A stretch of DNA of 64,000 nucleotides. Source: Lewinellaceae bacterium (lineage in GTDB: Bacteria; Bacteroidota; Bacteroidia; Chitinophagales; Saprospiraceae). Below, piece by piece: positions 51,981-61,420 of the stretch (its first letter is position 1; each line of letters starts with the position of its first letter). The DNA lies in the NCBI GenBank assembly GCA_020636025.1, contig JACJYQ010000004.1, forward strand, positions 248,001 through 312,000. The letters are read 5' to 3'. Below the pieces are notes generated by a model. The model was given only the letters and a program-made list of their open reading frames with translations, was not told where the DNA came from and searched no databases. The translations under genes were made by a program, and so were the position numbers.

Positions 51981-52747
51981 CTAAGTATCATTTCTGATAA
52001 ATCATAAACAGGTACCTGTTCGTTTTGTTCTTTTGCTTTCAGGCCATCCTGTAGCATGGTTATGCAAAATGGGCAATTGGCGGCAACAGCATTTGCTCCG
52101 GTTCCTATTACTTCTTCTGCCCGTTCGATGTTGATGCGTTTTTCTCCGGGCTCATCTTCTTTCCACATTTGGGCGCCCCCGGCGCCACAGCATAGACCGT
52201 TCTTGCGCGAGCGCTTCATTTCTACCAGATCTACATCAAGTGCAGCAAGCAATTCTCTGGGCGCTTCATATACGTCATTTGCTCTACCCAGGTAGCAGGA
52301 GTCGTGATAGGTAATGCGTTTGCCCTTGAATTCAGCACCACCTTGTAGTTTCAACTTACCTTCTTTGATCAGGTCGTTTATCAATTGCGTGTGATGCACG
52401 ACTTCATAGTTGCCTCCGAGCGCCGGATATTCATTTTTGAGAATATTGAAACAGTGCGGGCAGGCTGTAACGATCTTTTTCACACCATACATGTTCAGCG
52501 TTTCAATATTCATGGAGGCGGTCATCTGAAACAGAAATTCATTCCCTGCCCTGCGTGCCGGGTCGCCAGTACAGCGTTCCTCCTCCCCGAGGATAGCAAA
52601 TTCGACGCCCGCTTTTTGCAGGATTTCACACAGGGTTTTGGTTACTTTTTGCGCTCTGGCGTCAAAGCTTCCGGCGCAACCAACCCAGAAAATGATTTCC
52701 GGGCTTCGTCCTTCAGACTGATATTCTGCTATTGTTTTTGCAAACAT
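51965..52747 (-). CDS. (Fe-S)-binding CCG-domain protein, HdrB/GlpC/LutA-like
   Basis: 260 residues with two Cys-rich CCG sites: ACPHCFNILKNEYP with its partners, and NGLCCGAGGAQMW, then ANCPFCITML. Such subunits hold an unusual 4Fe-4S cluster or pass electrons in heterodisulfide reductase-like, glycerol-3-phosphate or lactate oxidase complexes. No partner dehydrogenase gene is adjacent, so the redox partner is unknown. It lies 30 bp after the NTF2-like gene. Confidence 0.88.
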   Translation of the reverse strand: MFAKTIAEYQSEGRSPEIIFWVGCAGSFDARAQKVTKTLCEILQKAGVEFAILGEEERCTGDPARRAGNEFLFQMTASMNIETLNMYGVKKIVTACPHCFNILKNEYPALGGNYEVVHHTQLINDLIKEGKLKLQGGAEFKGKRITYHDSCYLGRANDVYEAPRELLAALDVDLVEMKRSRKNGLCCGAGGAQMWKEDEPGEKRINIERAEEVIGTGANAVAANCPFCITMLQDGLKAKEQNEQVPVYDLSEMILSKMII

Positions 52748-52777
52748 GAACTGAAAAGTTAAATGGTATTTTAAAGT

Positions 52778-53254
52778 CTAATTGGAGGCATTTTTTTGAA
52801 TAAAAGCATATAAACCCTTCCTGGCTTTTTGCCGGACAGATTCTTTTAAAAAGCCAGTCCAGCCGAACAACAATCCGGCAAAACCAAACGCCTGACGGGC
52901 CCATTTGTAGAAACTAAAGTTATCCCTATGTAGTACAATTTTATCATTTTCAATGACAAAATTTGCTTGAATTCGATTCGTAACCTTTTTACCAGTCGCT
53001 GAAAACGTATAGGTAGCTACCCAATCGGCGCTTGTCGTATTCTCTAGTTCTTGAATATTCGAAAATTCAAGTTGCAGGTCATGTCCTCTTTTAATCAGCA
53101 TTTCCCACATTTTTCCTATTTGCTCTCCTTTAAGATTTTGAAACACCGGATCGCTGAATGTGGCGTTGGAAGCATAGCAATTACTCATGCCACTATAATC
53201 CTTGTTTTTGAAGCAAGTGTAAAATTGCTGGATGAGTTGTTCGTTTTTCGTCAT
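52778..53254 (-). CDS. NTF2/SnoaL-like protein
   Basis: 158 residues. The cone-shaped NTF2 fold is suggested by the start (LIQQFYTCFKNKDYSGMSNCY), the FSDPVFQNLKG loop and strands such as ADWVATYTFSATGKKV. Members include isomerases and polyketide cyclases, but no active-site Asp/His pair is obvious and the partner is unknown. A basic C-terminal tail of about 50 residues is extra. It leads a run with the CCG gene, the SGCSID gene and asd. Confidence 0.8.
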   Translation of the reverse strand: MTKNEQLIQQFYTCFKNKDYSGMSNCYASNATFSDPVFQNLKGEQIGKMWEMLIKRGHDLQLEFSNIQELENTTSADWVATYTFSATGKKVTNRIQANFVIENDKIVLHRDNFSFYKWARQAFGFAGLLFGWTGFLKESVRQKARKGLYAFIQKNASN

Positions 53255-53271
53255 TTCGTGTAAGTACTGCG

Positions 53272-53279
53272 CAAATCTA
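53272..53279 (-). promoter_or_regulatory. Candidate -7 box for the NTF2-like gene run
   Basis: TAGATTTG on the minus strand matches TAnnTTTG, 17 nt before the start codon, which would give a very short leader. No clean TTG box at the right distance. Confidence 0.4.
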
Positions 53280-53362
53280 CATCAAAAATTGAACTGGAAA
53301 CAGGCATTGTCAAAGTCATTAACTTCGCGGCCCATAGTTGAAACTAACTCAAGCTGAATTTA

Positions 53363-54277
53363 GTGAAAATCCATACGATTGATTTAAACTTCCTTAACCT
53401 GGAACATTCCATTGCGGCCTTTGTCGTGGAAACAAAGGAAGGGCCCGTGCTAATTGAAAGTGGGCCAGCCTCTACACTTCCCCGCATGCAAAACGGATTG
53501 GCAGAATTGGGTTTAAAAATGGAGGACATAAAACATGTTTTCCTTTCGCATATACATTTCGATCACGCCGGGGCCGCCTGGGCTTTCGCCGAGAAAGGAG
53601 CTAACATATACGTCCATCCTGTTGGTCTACCGCACATGGCTTCTCCAGAAAAGCTATATAACTCAGCCAGAATGATCTATGGCGATGAGATGGATAGGCT
53701 ATGGGGCCCAATGAATCCCATATCGGAAACTCAACTGGTTGCCCCGGAACATGGTGATGTTATTCAGGTGGGAGAACTGGAATTCAAAGCCTGGTACACG
53801 CCAGGGCATGCAGTTCACCACATCGCCTGGGAATTGCCCTCTCAAGGACTTGTATTTTGTGGTGACGTGGCTGGTGTAAAAATTGAAACAGGCCCCGTAA
53901 TGCCTCCGTGTCCTCCACCTGATATCAATGTGGAAGACTGGCTAAATTCCATCGATTTATTGAAAAACCTGAAAAGCCAGGGCCTGATACTGACCCATTT
54001 TGGAGCGGTAAGCGGAAAAATGGAACACCTGGAAAACCTGAAAAAAATCCTGGTTTCCTGGGCCAACTGGATGAAGCCTTATTTTGAAAAACAAATACCT
54101 GCAGAACAAATTATTCCTCAGTTTCAGGAGTTTGTAAAAACCGCTCTGGAACAACAAGATGTTTCTGAGGCTAATATTCAACGGTATGAGGCTGCGAACC
54201 CGGCTTTTATGTCTGTTGCTGGATTACTCAGGTATTGGAAAAAACGAACGGACGCCATCTCAAAGTCGCATAATTAA
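53363..54277 (+). CDS. MBL-fold metallo-hydrolase
   Basis: 304 residues, starting at a GTG that gives MKIHTIDLNFLNLEHS. The metal site SHIHFDHAG (His63, His65, Asp67, His68), the TPGHAVHHI motif and FCGDVAGV (Asp) match the metallo-beta-lactamase fold, glyoxalase II/lactonase-like branch. It probably hydrolyses a thioester or lactone; the substrate is unknown. It is divergent from the NTF2-like gene and lies 6 bp before the heptose kinase gene. Confidence 0.9.
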   Translation: MKIHTIDLNFLNLEHSIAAFVVETKEGPVLIESGPASTLPRMQNGLAELGLKMEDIKHVFLSHIHFDHAGAAWAFAEKGANIYVHPVGLPHMASPEKLYNSARMIYGDEMDRLWGPMNPISETQLVAPEHGDVIQVGELEFKAWYTPGHAVHHIAWELPSQGLVFCGDVAGVKIETGPVMPPCPPPDINVEDWLNSIDLLKNLKSQGLILTHFGAVSGKMEHLENLKKILVSWANWMKPYFEKQIPAEQIIPQFQEFVKTALEQQDVSEANIQRYEAANPAFMSVAGLLRYWKKRTDAISKSHN

Positions 54278-54283
54278 AGATTA

Positions 54284-55261
54284 ATGGATTCAGAAGATAT
54301 TTTTCAAAAGTTTGCAAATCAGCATATCATAGTTGTAGGGGATGTAATGATCGACCGCTATCTGAGTGGTTCTGTAAGTCGTATATCACCTGAGGCGCCT
54401 GTACCGGTGGTTCTGCAACAAAGTATAGAAGACAGGCTTGGAGGTGCCGCCAATGTTGCCTTGAATATTCAGGCTTTGGGGGGAACATCCCACTTGTGTA
54501 GCGTGTGTGGAAATGATGCTGAGGGTCGAAAATTAAAAGATTCCATACTACCTGCCAGCGGTGTTTCCGGTGAAGGGATTATATTGTCTGAGAGCCGGAG
54601 AACCACCATAAAAACCAGGGTACTTGCCAACAAACAACAAATGCTCCGTGTGGATGCTGAGGACACTCATGATTTAAGTGATGCTGACAGTCAAATAGTC
54701 TTACAGTCCCTTGAAACGATGCTCGATAAATATCCTGTGCAGGCCATAATCATGCAGGATTACAACAAAGGTGTTTTGTCACCCTTTTTGATCAAGGAGA
54801 TTATACAATTGGCTACGAAGAGTGGGGTTTTCACAGCAGTAGATCCCAAAAAGGATAATTTCTTTGCCTACAAAGGAGTCGATCTGTTCAAGCCCAATTT
54901 GAAAGAAGTGAACGAAAGCTGTCCGTTTCCGGTAGAAACGAATTTGGCATCTCTTGAAAATGCAGCCAGTTTCTTAGTCACACAGATAAATAATCGCTAT
55001 ACGATGCTGACCTTGTCAGAAAAAGGCTTATTTTTGAAATTTAATCAATCAGGAGAGTTGTACCCAACAACTGTCAGGAATATAGCCGATGTGAGTGGCG
55101 CCGGGGATACGGTGATCAGTATTGCGACGATGGGTTTAGCAGCAGGTCTTGATGTGGAAACAGTAGCCAGATTATCAAATTTAGCCGGCGGTCAGGTTTG
55201 CGAATTCCCGGGAGTTGTGCCTGTAAATGTAAGCTTACTGAAAACAGAGTTTTACAATTAA
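54284..55261 (+). CDS. rfaE1: D-glycero-beta-D-manno-heptose-7-phosphate kinase
   Basis: 325 residues, the kinase half of HldE without a fused adenylyltransferase. PfkB motif 1 DRLGGAANVALNIQALGG, VAVDPKKD-like TAVDPKKDNFFAYKG, and motif 2 DVSGAGDTVISIATMGLA with the catalytic Asp are conserved, and VVGDVMIDRYLSGSVSRISP is typical of RfaE1. It makes heptose 1,7-bisphosphate for ADP-heptose and LPS core. Six bases after the MBL gene, so probably co-transcribed. Confidence 0.94.
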   Translation: MDSEDIFQKFANQHIIVVGDVMIDRYLSGSVSRISPEAPVPVVLQQSIEDRLGGAANVALNIQALGGTSHLCSVCGNDAEGRKLKDSILPASGVSGEGIILSESRRTTIKTRVLANKQQMLRVDAEDTHDLSDADSQIVLQSLETMLDKYPVQAIIMQDYNKGVLSPFLIKEIIQLATKSGVFTAVDPKKDNFFAYKGVDLFKPNLKEVNESCPFPVETNLASLENAASFLVTQINNRYTMLTLSEKGLFLKFNQSGELYPTTVRNIADVSGAGDTVISIATMGLAAGLDVETVARLSNLAGGQVCEFPGVVPVNVSLLKTEFYN

Positions 55262-55388
55262 AAGAGCTATAGTTGATTATATATCTATTTGAAAATTGGA
55301 TTGTTATGTCGGTATAAAAAACCACCATATTTCCCAATTTCATTTATTTGCTTTCACCCAATACACACAAGAAATCCAGGCAAATCAC

Positions 55389-56426
55389 ATGAAAAAATTC
55401 TACTTATCCATTATTGCATTATTTGTTTTCTCCAACTTACTTCTTGGGCAATCAAGAAATGCCCCGGATACTCTCCTGATTGAACCTGTACTAGGGGATC
55501 CCACCATAATGATGCTACCCGCTCCCAGCGGGGATGACCAGGATTGGGTCAATTACGATCAGGATGTCATTGAAGGCTTGTGTGTTGATGGAGATGAAAC
55601 ACCTTATGGATGGTATGTAGAACGAGATTTTGGCGTAGAAGACCCAGATAATGATACGAACACAGCGTTTACGAGTTGTTCATATCTGGTAGGAGCTACA
55701 CAGAATCTGAATTGGCTTATTTTACCGCCAATAGACATACCGGATGACTCATACAATCTTTGCTGGCGTTCCTTACCTTTCGAAGGACCAGCCTTTATGG
55801 ATGGGTACAAAGTGCTAGCCTCCACAGCTTCCAATATTCCTGAATCAGATGATTTCACCGATACCCTTTTCGTTGCTGCTGAAATGATCAAGCAATTAAA
55901 CTCAGGTGACCCCACCATTAATCCGGCGGACTATCAATTTTCTCCGGGATATGTTCATGCCAATGGATTTACCGACACCAGCTATTTCTACTGCGTTTCT
56001 GATCAAGGTCCATGCTTTGGTAGAATGGAACCACATTGCATTAGTTTAAATGGATATGCAGGGAAAACCGTCTATATCGCATTCCTACACGATTCACAAG
56101 ATGACAGTCAGCTACAACTGGATGATATCATAGTAACCAATGTAACCACAGGCACAAGCGAAGCCTTCAATTTATTGGATTTCGAAATCATGCCAAATCC
56201 GGCAATTGAGTACGTCTATGTTAAATGGGAACTTGAAAAGCCGGAAGCAGGACAATTGATACTACAGGACCAATTGGGCAAAAAAGTTGTGAGCAAAAAA
56301 TTCAGCGCCAATTCCAATGGCTACCTCCACCTTAATTTGCAAAGTCTTCCTGCCGGTATTTATAGCTGTACACTACAAACAGCCTCTGGTATTGGAGTGA
56401 AGAAATTAATGATCACTAACCGTTGA
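55389..56426 (+). CDS. Secreted choice-of-anchor J protein with T9SS type A sorting domain
   Basis: The start at 55389 gives the signal peptide MKKFYLSIIALFVFSNLLLGQ; 345 residues. Residues about 50-260 fit the choice-of-anchor (cleaved-adhesin, MAM-like) beta-sandwich: NLNWLILPPIDIPDDSYNLCW, KTVYIAFLHDSQDD, QLQLDDIIVTNV. The type A sorting domain starts at FEIMPNPAIEYVYV and ends SLPAGIYSCTLQTASG and VKKLMITNR. Such domains bind carbohydrate or stay after protease trimming, as in gingipain-type proteins. Adhesin role inferred. Confidence 0.85.
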   Translation: MKKFYLSIIALFVFSNLLLGQSRNAPDTLLIEPVLGDPTIMMLPAPSGDDQDWVNYDQDVIEGLCVDGDETPYGWYVERDFGVEDPDNDTNTAFTSCSYLVGATQNLNWLILPPIDIPDDSYNLCWRSLPFEGPAFMDGYKVLASTASNIPESDDFTDTLFVAAEMIKQLNSGDPTINPADYQFSPGYVHANGFTDTSYFYCVSDQGPCFGRMEPHCISLNGYAGKTVYIAFLHDSQDDSQLQLDDIIVTNVTTGTSEAFNLLDFEIMPNPAIEYVYVKWELEKPEAGQLILQDQLGKKVVSKKFSANSNGYLHLNLQSLPAGIYSCTLQTASGIGVKKLMITNR

Positions 56427-56433
56427 TCACTAA

Positions 56434-56781
56434 TCACTTGTCTTTTCCGTCAACATAATCTTTGGCTTTTTGCCAAAAGTCGCGGCTTTCTTCCGCGATG
56501 TCTTCTGCACCTTCCTTGATATCGCCTGCGATTTCTTTGGCTTTATCGGTCAGATAGCCTAGTGCTCCACCTTCGTGTTGTTCTATTTTTTCACGGGCGG
56601 CTTTGGCTTCAGCCAATTTTTCAGCAGCCTCGCGTTTGGCTTCTGCTGCTGCTGCTTCTGCTTTTTCGCTGAGTTCCTCAAATTTGTCAGAAGCTGCTTC
56701 TTTTAGTTGATTGAGTTTTTCGGCAGCCTCGTCGAGAGCGTGTTTGGCTGAATCCTTAAGATCTTTGAACTTGTCTTCCAT
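56434..56781 (-). CDS. LEA-like amphipathic Ala/Lys/Glu-rich protein
   Basis: 115 residues, no signal peptide, one continuous predicted helix with 11-residue-like repeats: DSAKHALDEAAEKLNQLKEAA, KAEAAAAEAKREAAEKLAE, DKAKEIAGDIKEGAEDIAEE. It resembles late-embryogenesis-abundant or CsbD/YtxH-like stress proteins, and the C-terminal half of the coiled-coil gene at 48394. A protective or membrane-surface role is inferred. It is convergent with the choice-of-anchor gene 7 bp away. Confidence 0.75.
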   Translation of the reverse strand: MEDKFKDLKDSAKHALDEAAEKLNQLKEAASDKFEELSEKAEAAAAEAKREAAEKLAEAKAAREKIEQHEGGALGYLTDKAKEIAGDIKEGAEDIAEESRDFWQKAKDYVDGKDK

Positions 56782-56814
56782 CGTAAAATCGGTTTAGCTA
56801 TGGTTAATAGTTGA

Positions 56815-58065
56815 TCAGGCGTTTTCTTCCCACACCTGTGCTAAATGAACGATGGTTTCGGCTGCTTTGTTCATATCCTGAACAGATACCCATTCCTGCT
56901 TGGAGTGAAAAGCATGTTCACCCGCAAAAAGGTTTGGACAAGGCAAGCCCATAAAGGACAAACGCGAGCCATCGGTGCCACCACGGATGGAACTTTGTAC
57001 AGGTTCCTTGAAACCCGCGCGTTTCAGCGCTTCAATCGCGTTTTTTACCACGTGAGGATATTTGCGAAGCACTTTACCCATGTTTCGGTATTGTTCAGAA
57101 ATCTGAATTTCTGCCCGACTGTTTGGGTATGGCTTCAAGGCAGCATCTACTACTTTTTGAAGTGTTTTCGCATGGCGCTTCAAACCGGCTTCAGTGAAAT
57201 CACGAATGATGAGTTTAATTGTAGCCTTTTCAATTCCACCTTCTATGTGTACAGGGTGAATAAAGCCTTGACGGCCCTCTGTATGTTCAGGGCTCAGTCT
57301 GTCTGGAAGTTTAGCGGCAATGCGACCGGCGATTTTCAAGGCGCTTTCCATTTTGCCTTTCGCAAAGCCCGGGTGGGCAGAAATACCGTAAACTGTAATA
57401 ACGGCGCCATCAGCGCTAAATGTTTCATCTTCAATACTTCCGGCAGTTTCTCCATCAATGGTATAACCAAATCGCGCGCCCAGTTTTTTCATGTCGGCTT
57501 TGTCGACACCGCGACCAATTTCTTCATCAGGTGTGAAAAGCAATCGCAGTTTGCCGTGCTTAATTTGAGGGTTGTTCAGCAATATTTGGGTAGCGTCCAT
57601 AATGGCCGCCAAACCTGCTTTATTATCGGCACCAAGCAGTGTGGTGCCACTAGCTGTGATTATGTCATTTCCAATCTGATGCTTTAGATCTGCATGCTCA
57701 GACATTTTCAGAACCACACTCTTGTCATCAGGTAATACCAGATCCTGTCCCTGATAATTTTCATGCACAATCGGCTTCACATTTTTACCGGAACAATCGG
57801 GAGAAGTGTCCATGTGAGAACAAAAACAAATAACCGGCACTTTTTTATCTGTATTGGCAGGAACCGTTGCATACACATACCCATGCTCATCCATTTCGGC
57901 ATCCTGGATTCCCATTGCTTTTAATTCGGAAACCAGCACTTTACCCAAATCCTTTTGCTTTTCCGTACTTGGACAAGTTGGACTATCGGGATCACTCTGA
58001 GTATCAATGGTTACATAATGAAGAAAGCGCTCGGTAGCGCCGTGTTGAAAGGGAAAAGTTGACAT
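56815..58065 (-). CDS. pepT: Peptidase T (tripeptidase)
   Basis: The start at 58065 begins MSTFPFQHGATERFLHYVTI; the frame extends further into the promoter. 416 residues. M20 family: FCSHMDTSPDCSGKNVKPI (zinc His and catalytic Asp), TTLLGADNKAGLAAIMDA, LFTPDEEIGRGVDKAD (catalytic Glu and zinc Glu), and IRGGTDGSRLSFMGLPCPNLF. It releases N-terminal residues from tripeptides in the cytoplasm. Its promoter overlaps the word-repeat element at 58111. Confidence 0.95.
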   Translation of the reverse strand: MSTFPFQHGATERFLHYVTIDTQSDPDSPTCPSTEKQKDLGKVLVSELKAMGIQDAEMDEHGYVYATVPANTDKKVPVICFCSHMDTSPDCSGKNVKPIVHENYQGQDLVLPDDKSVVLKMSEHADLKHQIGNDIITASGTTLLGADNKAGLAAIMDATQILLNNPQIKHGKLRLLFTPDEEIGRGVDKADMKKLGARFGYTIDGETAGSIEDETFSADGAVITVYGISAHPGFAKGKMESALKIAGRIAAKLPDRLSPEHTEGRQGFIHPVHIEGGIEKATIKLIIRDFTEAGLKRHAKTLQKVVDAALKPYPNSRAEIQISEQYRNMGKVLRKYPHVVKNAIEALKRAGFKEPVQSSIRGGTDGSRLSFMGLPCPNLFAGEHAFHSKQEWVSVQDMNKAAETIVHLAQVWEENA

Positions 58066-58101
58066 AATGATGGTTTGTACACTAAAAGAAATTCGTGTGG
58101 A

Positions 58102-58133
58102 CAAAGGTAGTGTATCAATGCGCAATGTATCAA
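58102..58133 (-). promoter_or_regulatory. pepT promoter whose -33 box lies in the word repeats
   Basis: On the minus strand TACCTTTG (58102-58109) is a perfect -7 box, 36 nt before the pepT ATG. Repeat words supply TTG at 58131-58133 with a 21-nt spacer (others at 13 and 6 nt), so the -33 box comes from the repeat element. Confidence 0.65.
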
Positions 58134-58220
58134 TGTATCAATGCGCATTTTGTTTTTGTGTTGAACTTACCCCTTGAGCAAAATGAATCATTGCGCATTT
58201 CGCATTGATCCATTCGTTCA
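58111..58220. repeat. Composite element: ATCAATGCGCA word arms, second locus
   Basis: Left arm words (58114-58150) contain the 32 bp identical to 29631-29662. The right arm (about 58184-58216) is an imperfect inverse with CATTGCGCATTTCGCATTGA words. An inner 7-bp pair CATTTTG/CAAAATG encloses the core. It lies between the S1 protease stop and the pepT start. Confidence 0.8.
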
Positions 58221-60143
58221 TTGATTTGGGTCTGCCGTATTATTTGTATCTCCGATTTTTACGCCTCTGAAGTTTGCATTGGGGTAATCGGCTTGCAGGT
58301 TGTTGATGGAAATGTTGTTTGGAGGGAGTGGACCCATAAATGGGTTGGAAGGATCCGCAAATTGAGCGAATTCCGGGAAAAACCTCCAGGACGTGTTTAC
58401 GGGTAACTTACTGTAGATGCCCAGTAATAATTTTCGGGCTTCCACAATATCTGAAGTTGTGACAGTGGAGCTTTTATTTATATCCGCTGCAATCATTTTC
58501 CAGGGAGAATCCAGGGGTTCCAATCCTAGAATATTCTTGGATATTAAGAAGAGATCAAAAGTGGTAATACCATTGAGATCGTTGGTGTCTTTGGAAGGCA
58601 ACAAGGTATAGTTTGCACCGCCCGTAATGTTTTCAAAAATGTAATAACCAGTTGTATCGGTAAAGGTGGCCTGTGAGTTGCCTATATTATCACTCAATTG
58701 GACCTTGACCCCTTTCATGGGTATATCCCAGTGTGTTTTGATGGTTCCGCTGATATCAAATCCAACCACAACAGGGCGGGCGTATCCATTTTGTGTAATT
58801 GAATTAGTGGCTCCTGGATCCAACCATTCCTTCAAGCGCGAGTCACTTGAACTTCCCTGGTCCCACGACATATTGAAGCGGCCGAAATACATATCGTTGA
58901 TGGTACAACCATTCACATTCCCACCATGCAATTGTCCACGAATTCGTTTTTCATTATCAAACAGCGGGCTTCCAGAAGAACCTGGTTCCTGAACGCCCAG
59001 TTCTGGTCGTAATTTCCAGTGGGAGCTGGCTGGCGTTGTACCACCTATATTCCAATTTATCGCAAAATTATAAATAGTAACAGCCTGACTATCAACGGTT
59101 ATCTTCTTAATATCTCCATTTGGGTGGTGAATCATCACATTATTCGGCCACAGAGTTGTAGTATTATTATCCCTGTTCCAACCATTAAAATATACATCGT
59201 AGCTGGATGGGATGGGATTTAATTTGAGCAACATAAAATCGGTTTCCGGCCGATAGGAAATACGTTGACAGCCCAGAACAGATTTTGGAACTGGCTCGTT
59301 GCCCGGATTATTACAATCCGGAGATTCAAAATTGAAATCGAAACGCCAAAGATCAAATTGCGGATTGTTCGCCAGTAACTGGCAATGGTTGGCAGTTAAA
59401 AAATACGGTTCATACGATCCGGAAGTGTTTGCAATGAGCGTGCCACTACACCACCCTGTTCCAGCTGGAAAAACAACCATTATGCGGGCTACTCCTTTTT
59501 TTACAACCTGCCAATCACTTCCCACACTACAATTAATGTTCACATGGCAAGGCATTGATTCGCCAAAATCATCCGGGCCATAATGCATGGATACATGGTC
59601 ATACGCGGCATCTACCCGATTGATGTGCACCCGGGTTTGCTCAACTTTATCAGCAGGTATCAGACATTCCAAATAGGCAGTTTCCCCAGGAACAATCCCA
59701 ATTAAAAATTTCCCTGATGGCAGACAGCTTTCTGCTGTATATGCTCCCAAAACATGTTGATGGTTGGGAGAGTACGCAAAAAAATTCGCCCCTTCCGGTA
59801 ATACAAATTGATCGAAAATGAAACACAAACCAAATGCCCCGGATGATTGCACCCCAAGTTGCCACAGCTTATCACCGTTGGGCATGGTTGTCCAGAAACC
59901 TTGATCCTGAATGGAAATATCAACTGGTACTGGTGCAGCAAACCTTGACTGGCCCTGCATTTTTGAATCTTCTTTTAGCAAGGCTTCGCGGTCTACTGAA
60001 GGGATCGACAAAACCGGAATTGAATTACCCTCAAATAAAGATTGGTTCTCGGCAGCAAAACTGATGGGTTTTCCGCCTTTGCTCAATTGTGCCTGAGCGG
60101 TAATCGCAAAAAATAAGGCTAACAGTGTTAATCGGTTACGCAT
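58218..60143 (-). CDS. Secreted trypsin-like (S1) serine protease with dockerin-like tail
   Basis: 641 residues with a signal peptide (LLALFFAITAQAQ). The S1 domain resembles lysyl endopeptidases: WCSGTLIANTSG, FLTANHCQLL (His253), ETDFMLLKLN (Asp302) and QEPGSSGSPLFD (Ser390). An Ig-like domain (residues about 472-520, VGFDISGTIKTHWDIPMKG) is followed by a two-helix Ca-binding segment resembling dockerin (TTFDLFLISKNILGLE and ADINKSSTVTTSDIVEARKLL). No T9SS domain follows; the end is GVKIGDTNNTADPNQ. A secreted or surface endopeptidase is inferred. Confidence 0.88.
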   Translation of the reverse strand: MRNRLTLLALFFAITAQAQLSKGGKPISFAAENQSLFEGNSIPVLSIPSVDREALLKEDSKMQGQSRFAAPVPVDISIQDQGFWTTMPNGDKLWQLGVQSSGAFGLCFIFDQFVLPEGANFFAYSPNHQHVLGAYTAESCLPSGKFLIGIVPGETAYLECLIPADKVEQTRVHINRVDAAYDHVSMHYGPDDFGESMPCHVNINCSVGSDWQVVKKGVARIMVVFPAGTGWCSGTLIANTSGSYEPYFLTANHCQLLANNPQFDLWRFDFNFESPDCNNPGNEPVPKSVLGCQRISYRPETDFMLLKLNPIPSSYDVYFNGWNRDNNTTTLWPNNVMIHHPNGDIKKITVDSQAVTIYNFAINWNIGGTTPASSHWKLRPELGVQEPGSSGSPLFDNEKRIRGQLHGGNVNGCTINDMYFGRFNMSWDQGSSSDSRLKEWLDPGATNSITQNGYARPVVVGFDISGTIKTHWDIPMKGVKVQLSDNIGNSQATFTDTTGYYIFENITGGANYTLLPSKDTNDLNGITTFDLFLISKNILGLEPLDSPWKMIAADINKSSTVTTSDIVEARKLLLGIYSKLPVNTSWRFFPEFAQFADPSNPFMGPLPPNNISINNLQADYPNANFRGVKIGDTNNTADPNQ

Positions 60144-60234
60144 AATTCACGGGACTTAAATAGAGGTACAAGGCGGGGATTACCAGATAATTACCGCGAA
60201 AATTAAGCCAAAATTTATCAAATTCACCAATCCT

Positions 60235-61404
60235 CTATTTGAAAGGATTTTGAATATCCGGATTATTTACAAACGTGGTATCCGTTAAAGTATGCAGGAA
60301 TTTAACAATTGCCCCAATCTGGTAATTATTCAAACCTGTGTATTGCCCATTCCCAATCGGGAAACCCATTTGCCCTATGAAGATATCCTCATTTATCACA
60401 CCAAATCCATTGTCGGCATATTGCGCCACAGCGTCATGGAGGGTTGCAAACCGACCGTCGTGCATGTAAGGTGCAGATATGGCAATATTCCTTAACGTTG
60501 GTGCTCTGAATTTACCCTGATCGTTTGGATTACCGGTAAAATCAAACCTTCCTTTGTCAGGAAATTCACTCAAATTTCCTACACTATCCAGGCCATTATT
60601 GAAATATTGATTGCCAGTAAGTGTTAGTCCGCCATGACAATGAAAGCACTGGGCATCTGGGAGGTTGAGAGGCTCTCCTTCATCGAAAAACATCAGTTTG
60701 CCATCCAGCTCTTCATCATCGAACACATCGAGATCACCTTGCTGGTATTGATCAAATTTTGATGTTCCACTGCTGATCAAAATACGTTCAAACTGCGCAA
60801 TGGCTTTTACGGCCAATTCTTTAGAGATGGAATCTCTATCTGGAATACCAAAAGCCTTGCGGAACATTTCCGGGTAGGTATCATGCACCTTCAGTTTGAC
60901 AATAACATTTGGCCAAATATTGTGTAATTCTATAGGATCTTCAACCGGACGCATCGCCTGGTCTTCCAAGTTGGGAGATCGGCCATCCCAGAACAGACCA
61001 TTTGTTGCATAAGCTACATTCAACAAAGACATAGAACTTCGGCGCCCTGCAATGCCATCAATGCCTATTGAAACAGCCAGGTTGTCTGTAAAGCTCCCTT
61101 GTGGCAAATGGCACGAAGAACATGACATGCTGCTATCTGCCGACAGGATTGGATCATAAAATAACATGCGACCCAATTGTACACCTTCCATCGTCATAGG
61201 ATTGTCTGGAGGTATAGGTACTGGTGGAAAATGATCCGGTTTAATGATGGTATAGGGGTGAGGATCGTAACTTATATTCTCCAAATCACCGGGATCAGAC
61301 CCTCCCGGGGGCATATCCATTTTGCAAGCCCCCAGAAAGGTCATAAGTCCAAGTGTCACCAGGGGAAGAGTAATTCTGTTCCCAAATTTTACAAGTACAC
61401 TCAT
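60235..61404 (-). CDS. Di-heme cytochrome c peroxidase-family lipoprotein (MbnH/MauG-like)
   Basis: 389 residues. A lipobox-like TFLGAC (Cys27) follows a signal helix. Two heme c motifs: CSSCH (95-99) and CFHCH (253-257). The peroxidase family block APYMHDGRFATLHDAV is present at 311-326. Because MbnP lies 16 bp upstream, this is most likely MbnH, which uses H2O2 to oxidise a Trp of MbnP. The general bacterial CcpA-type H2O2 scavenger is the alternative. No methanobactin peptide or biosynthesis gene is visible. Confidence 0.88.
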   Translation of the reverse strand: MSVLVKFGNRITLPLVTLGLMTFLGACKMDMPPGGSDPGDLENISYDPHPYTIIKPDHFPPVPIPPDNPMTMEGVQLGRMLFYDPILSADSSMSCSSCHLPQGSFTDNLAVSIGIDGIAGRRSSMSLLNVAYATNGLFWDGRSPNLEDQAMRPVEDPIELHNIWPNVIVKLKVHDTYPEMFRKAFGIPDRDSISKELAVKAIAQFERILISSGTSKFDQYQQGDLDVFDDEELDGKLMFFDEGEPLNLPDAQCFHCHGGLTLTGNQYFNNGLDSVGNLSEFPDKGRFDFTGNPNDQGKFRAPTLRNIAISAPYMHDGRFATLHDAVAQYADNGFGVINEDIFIGQMGFPIGNGQYTGLNNYQIGAIVKFLHTLTDTTFVNNPDIQNPFK

Positions 61405-61420
61405 TTTTCTGAATTTGAAA

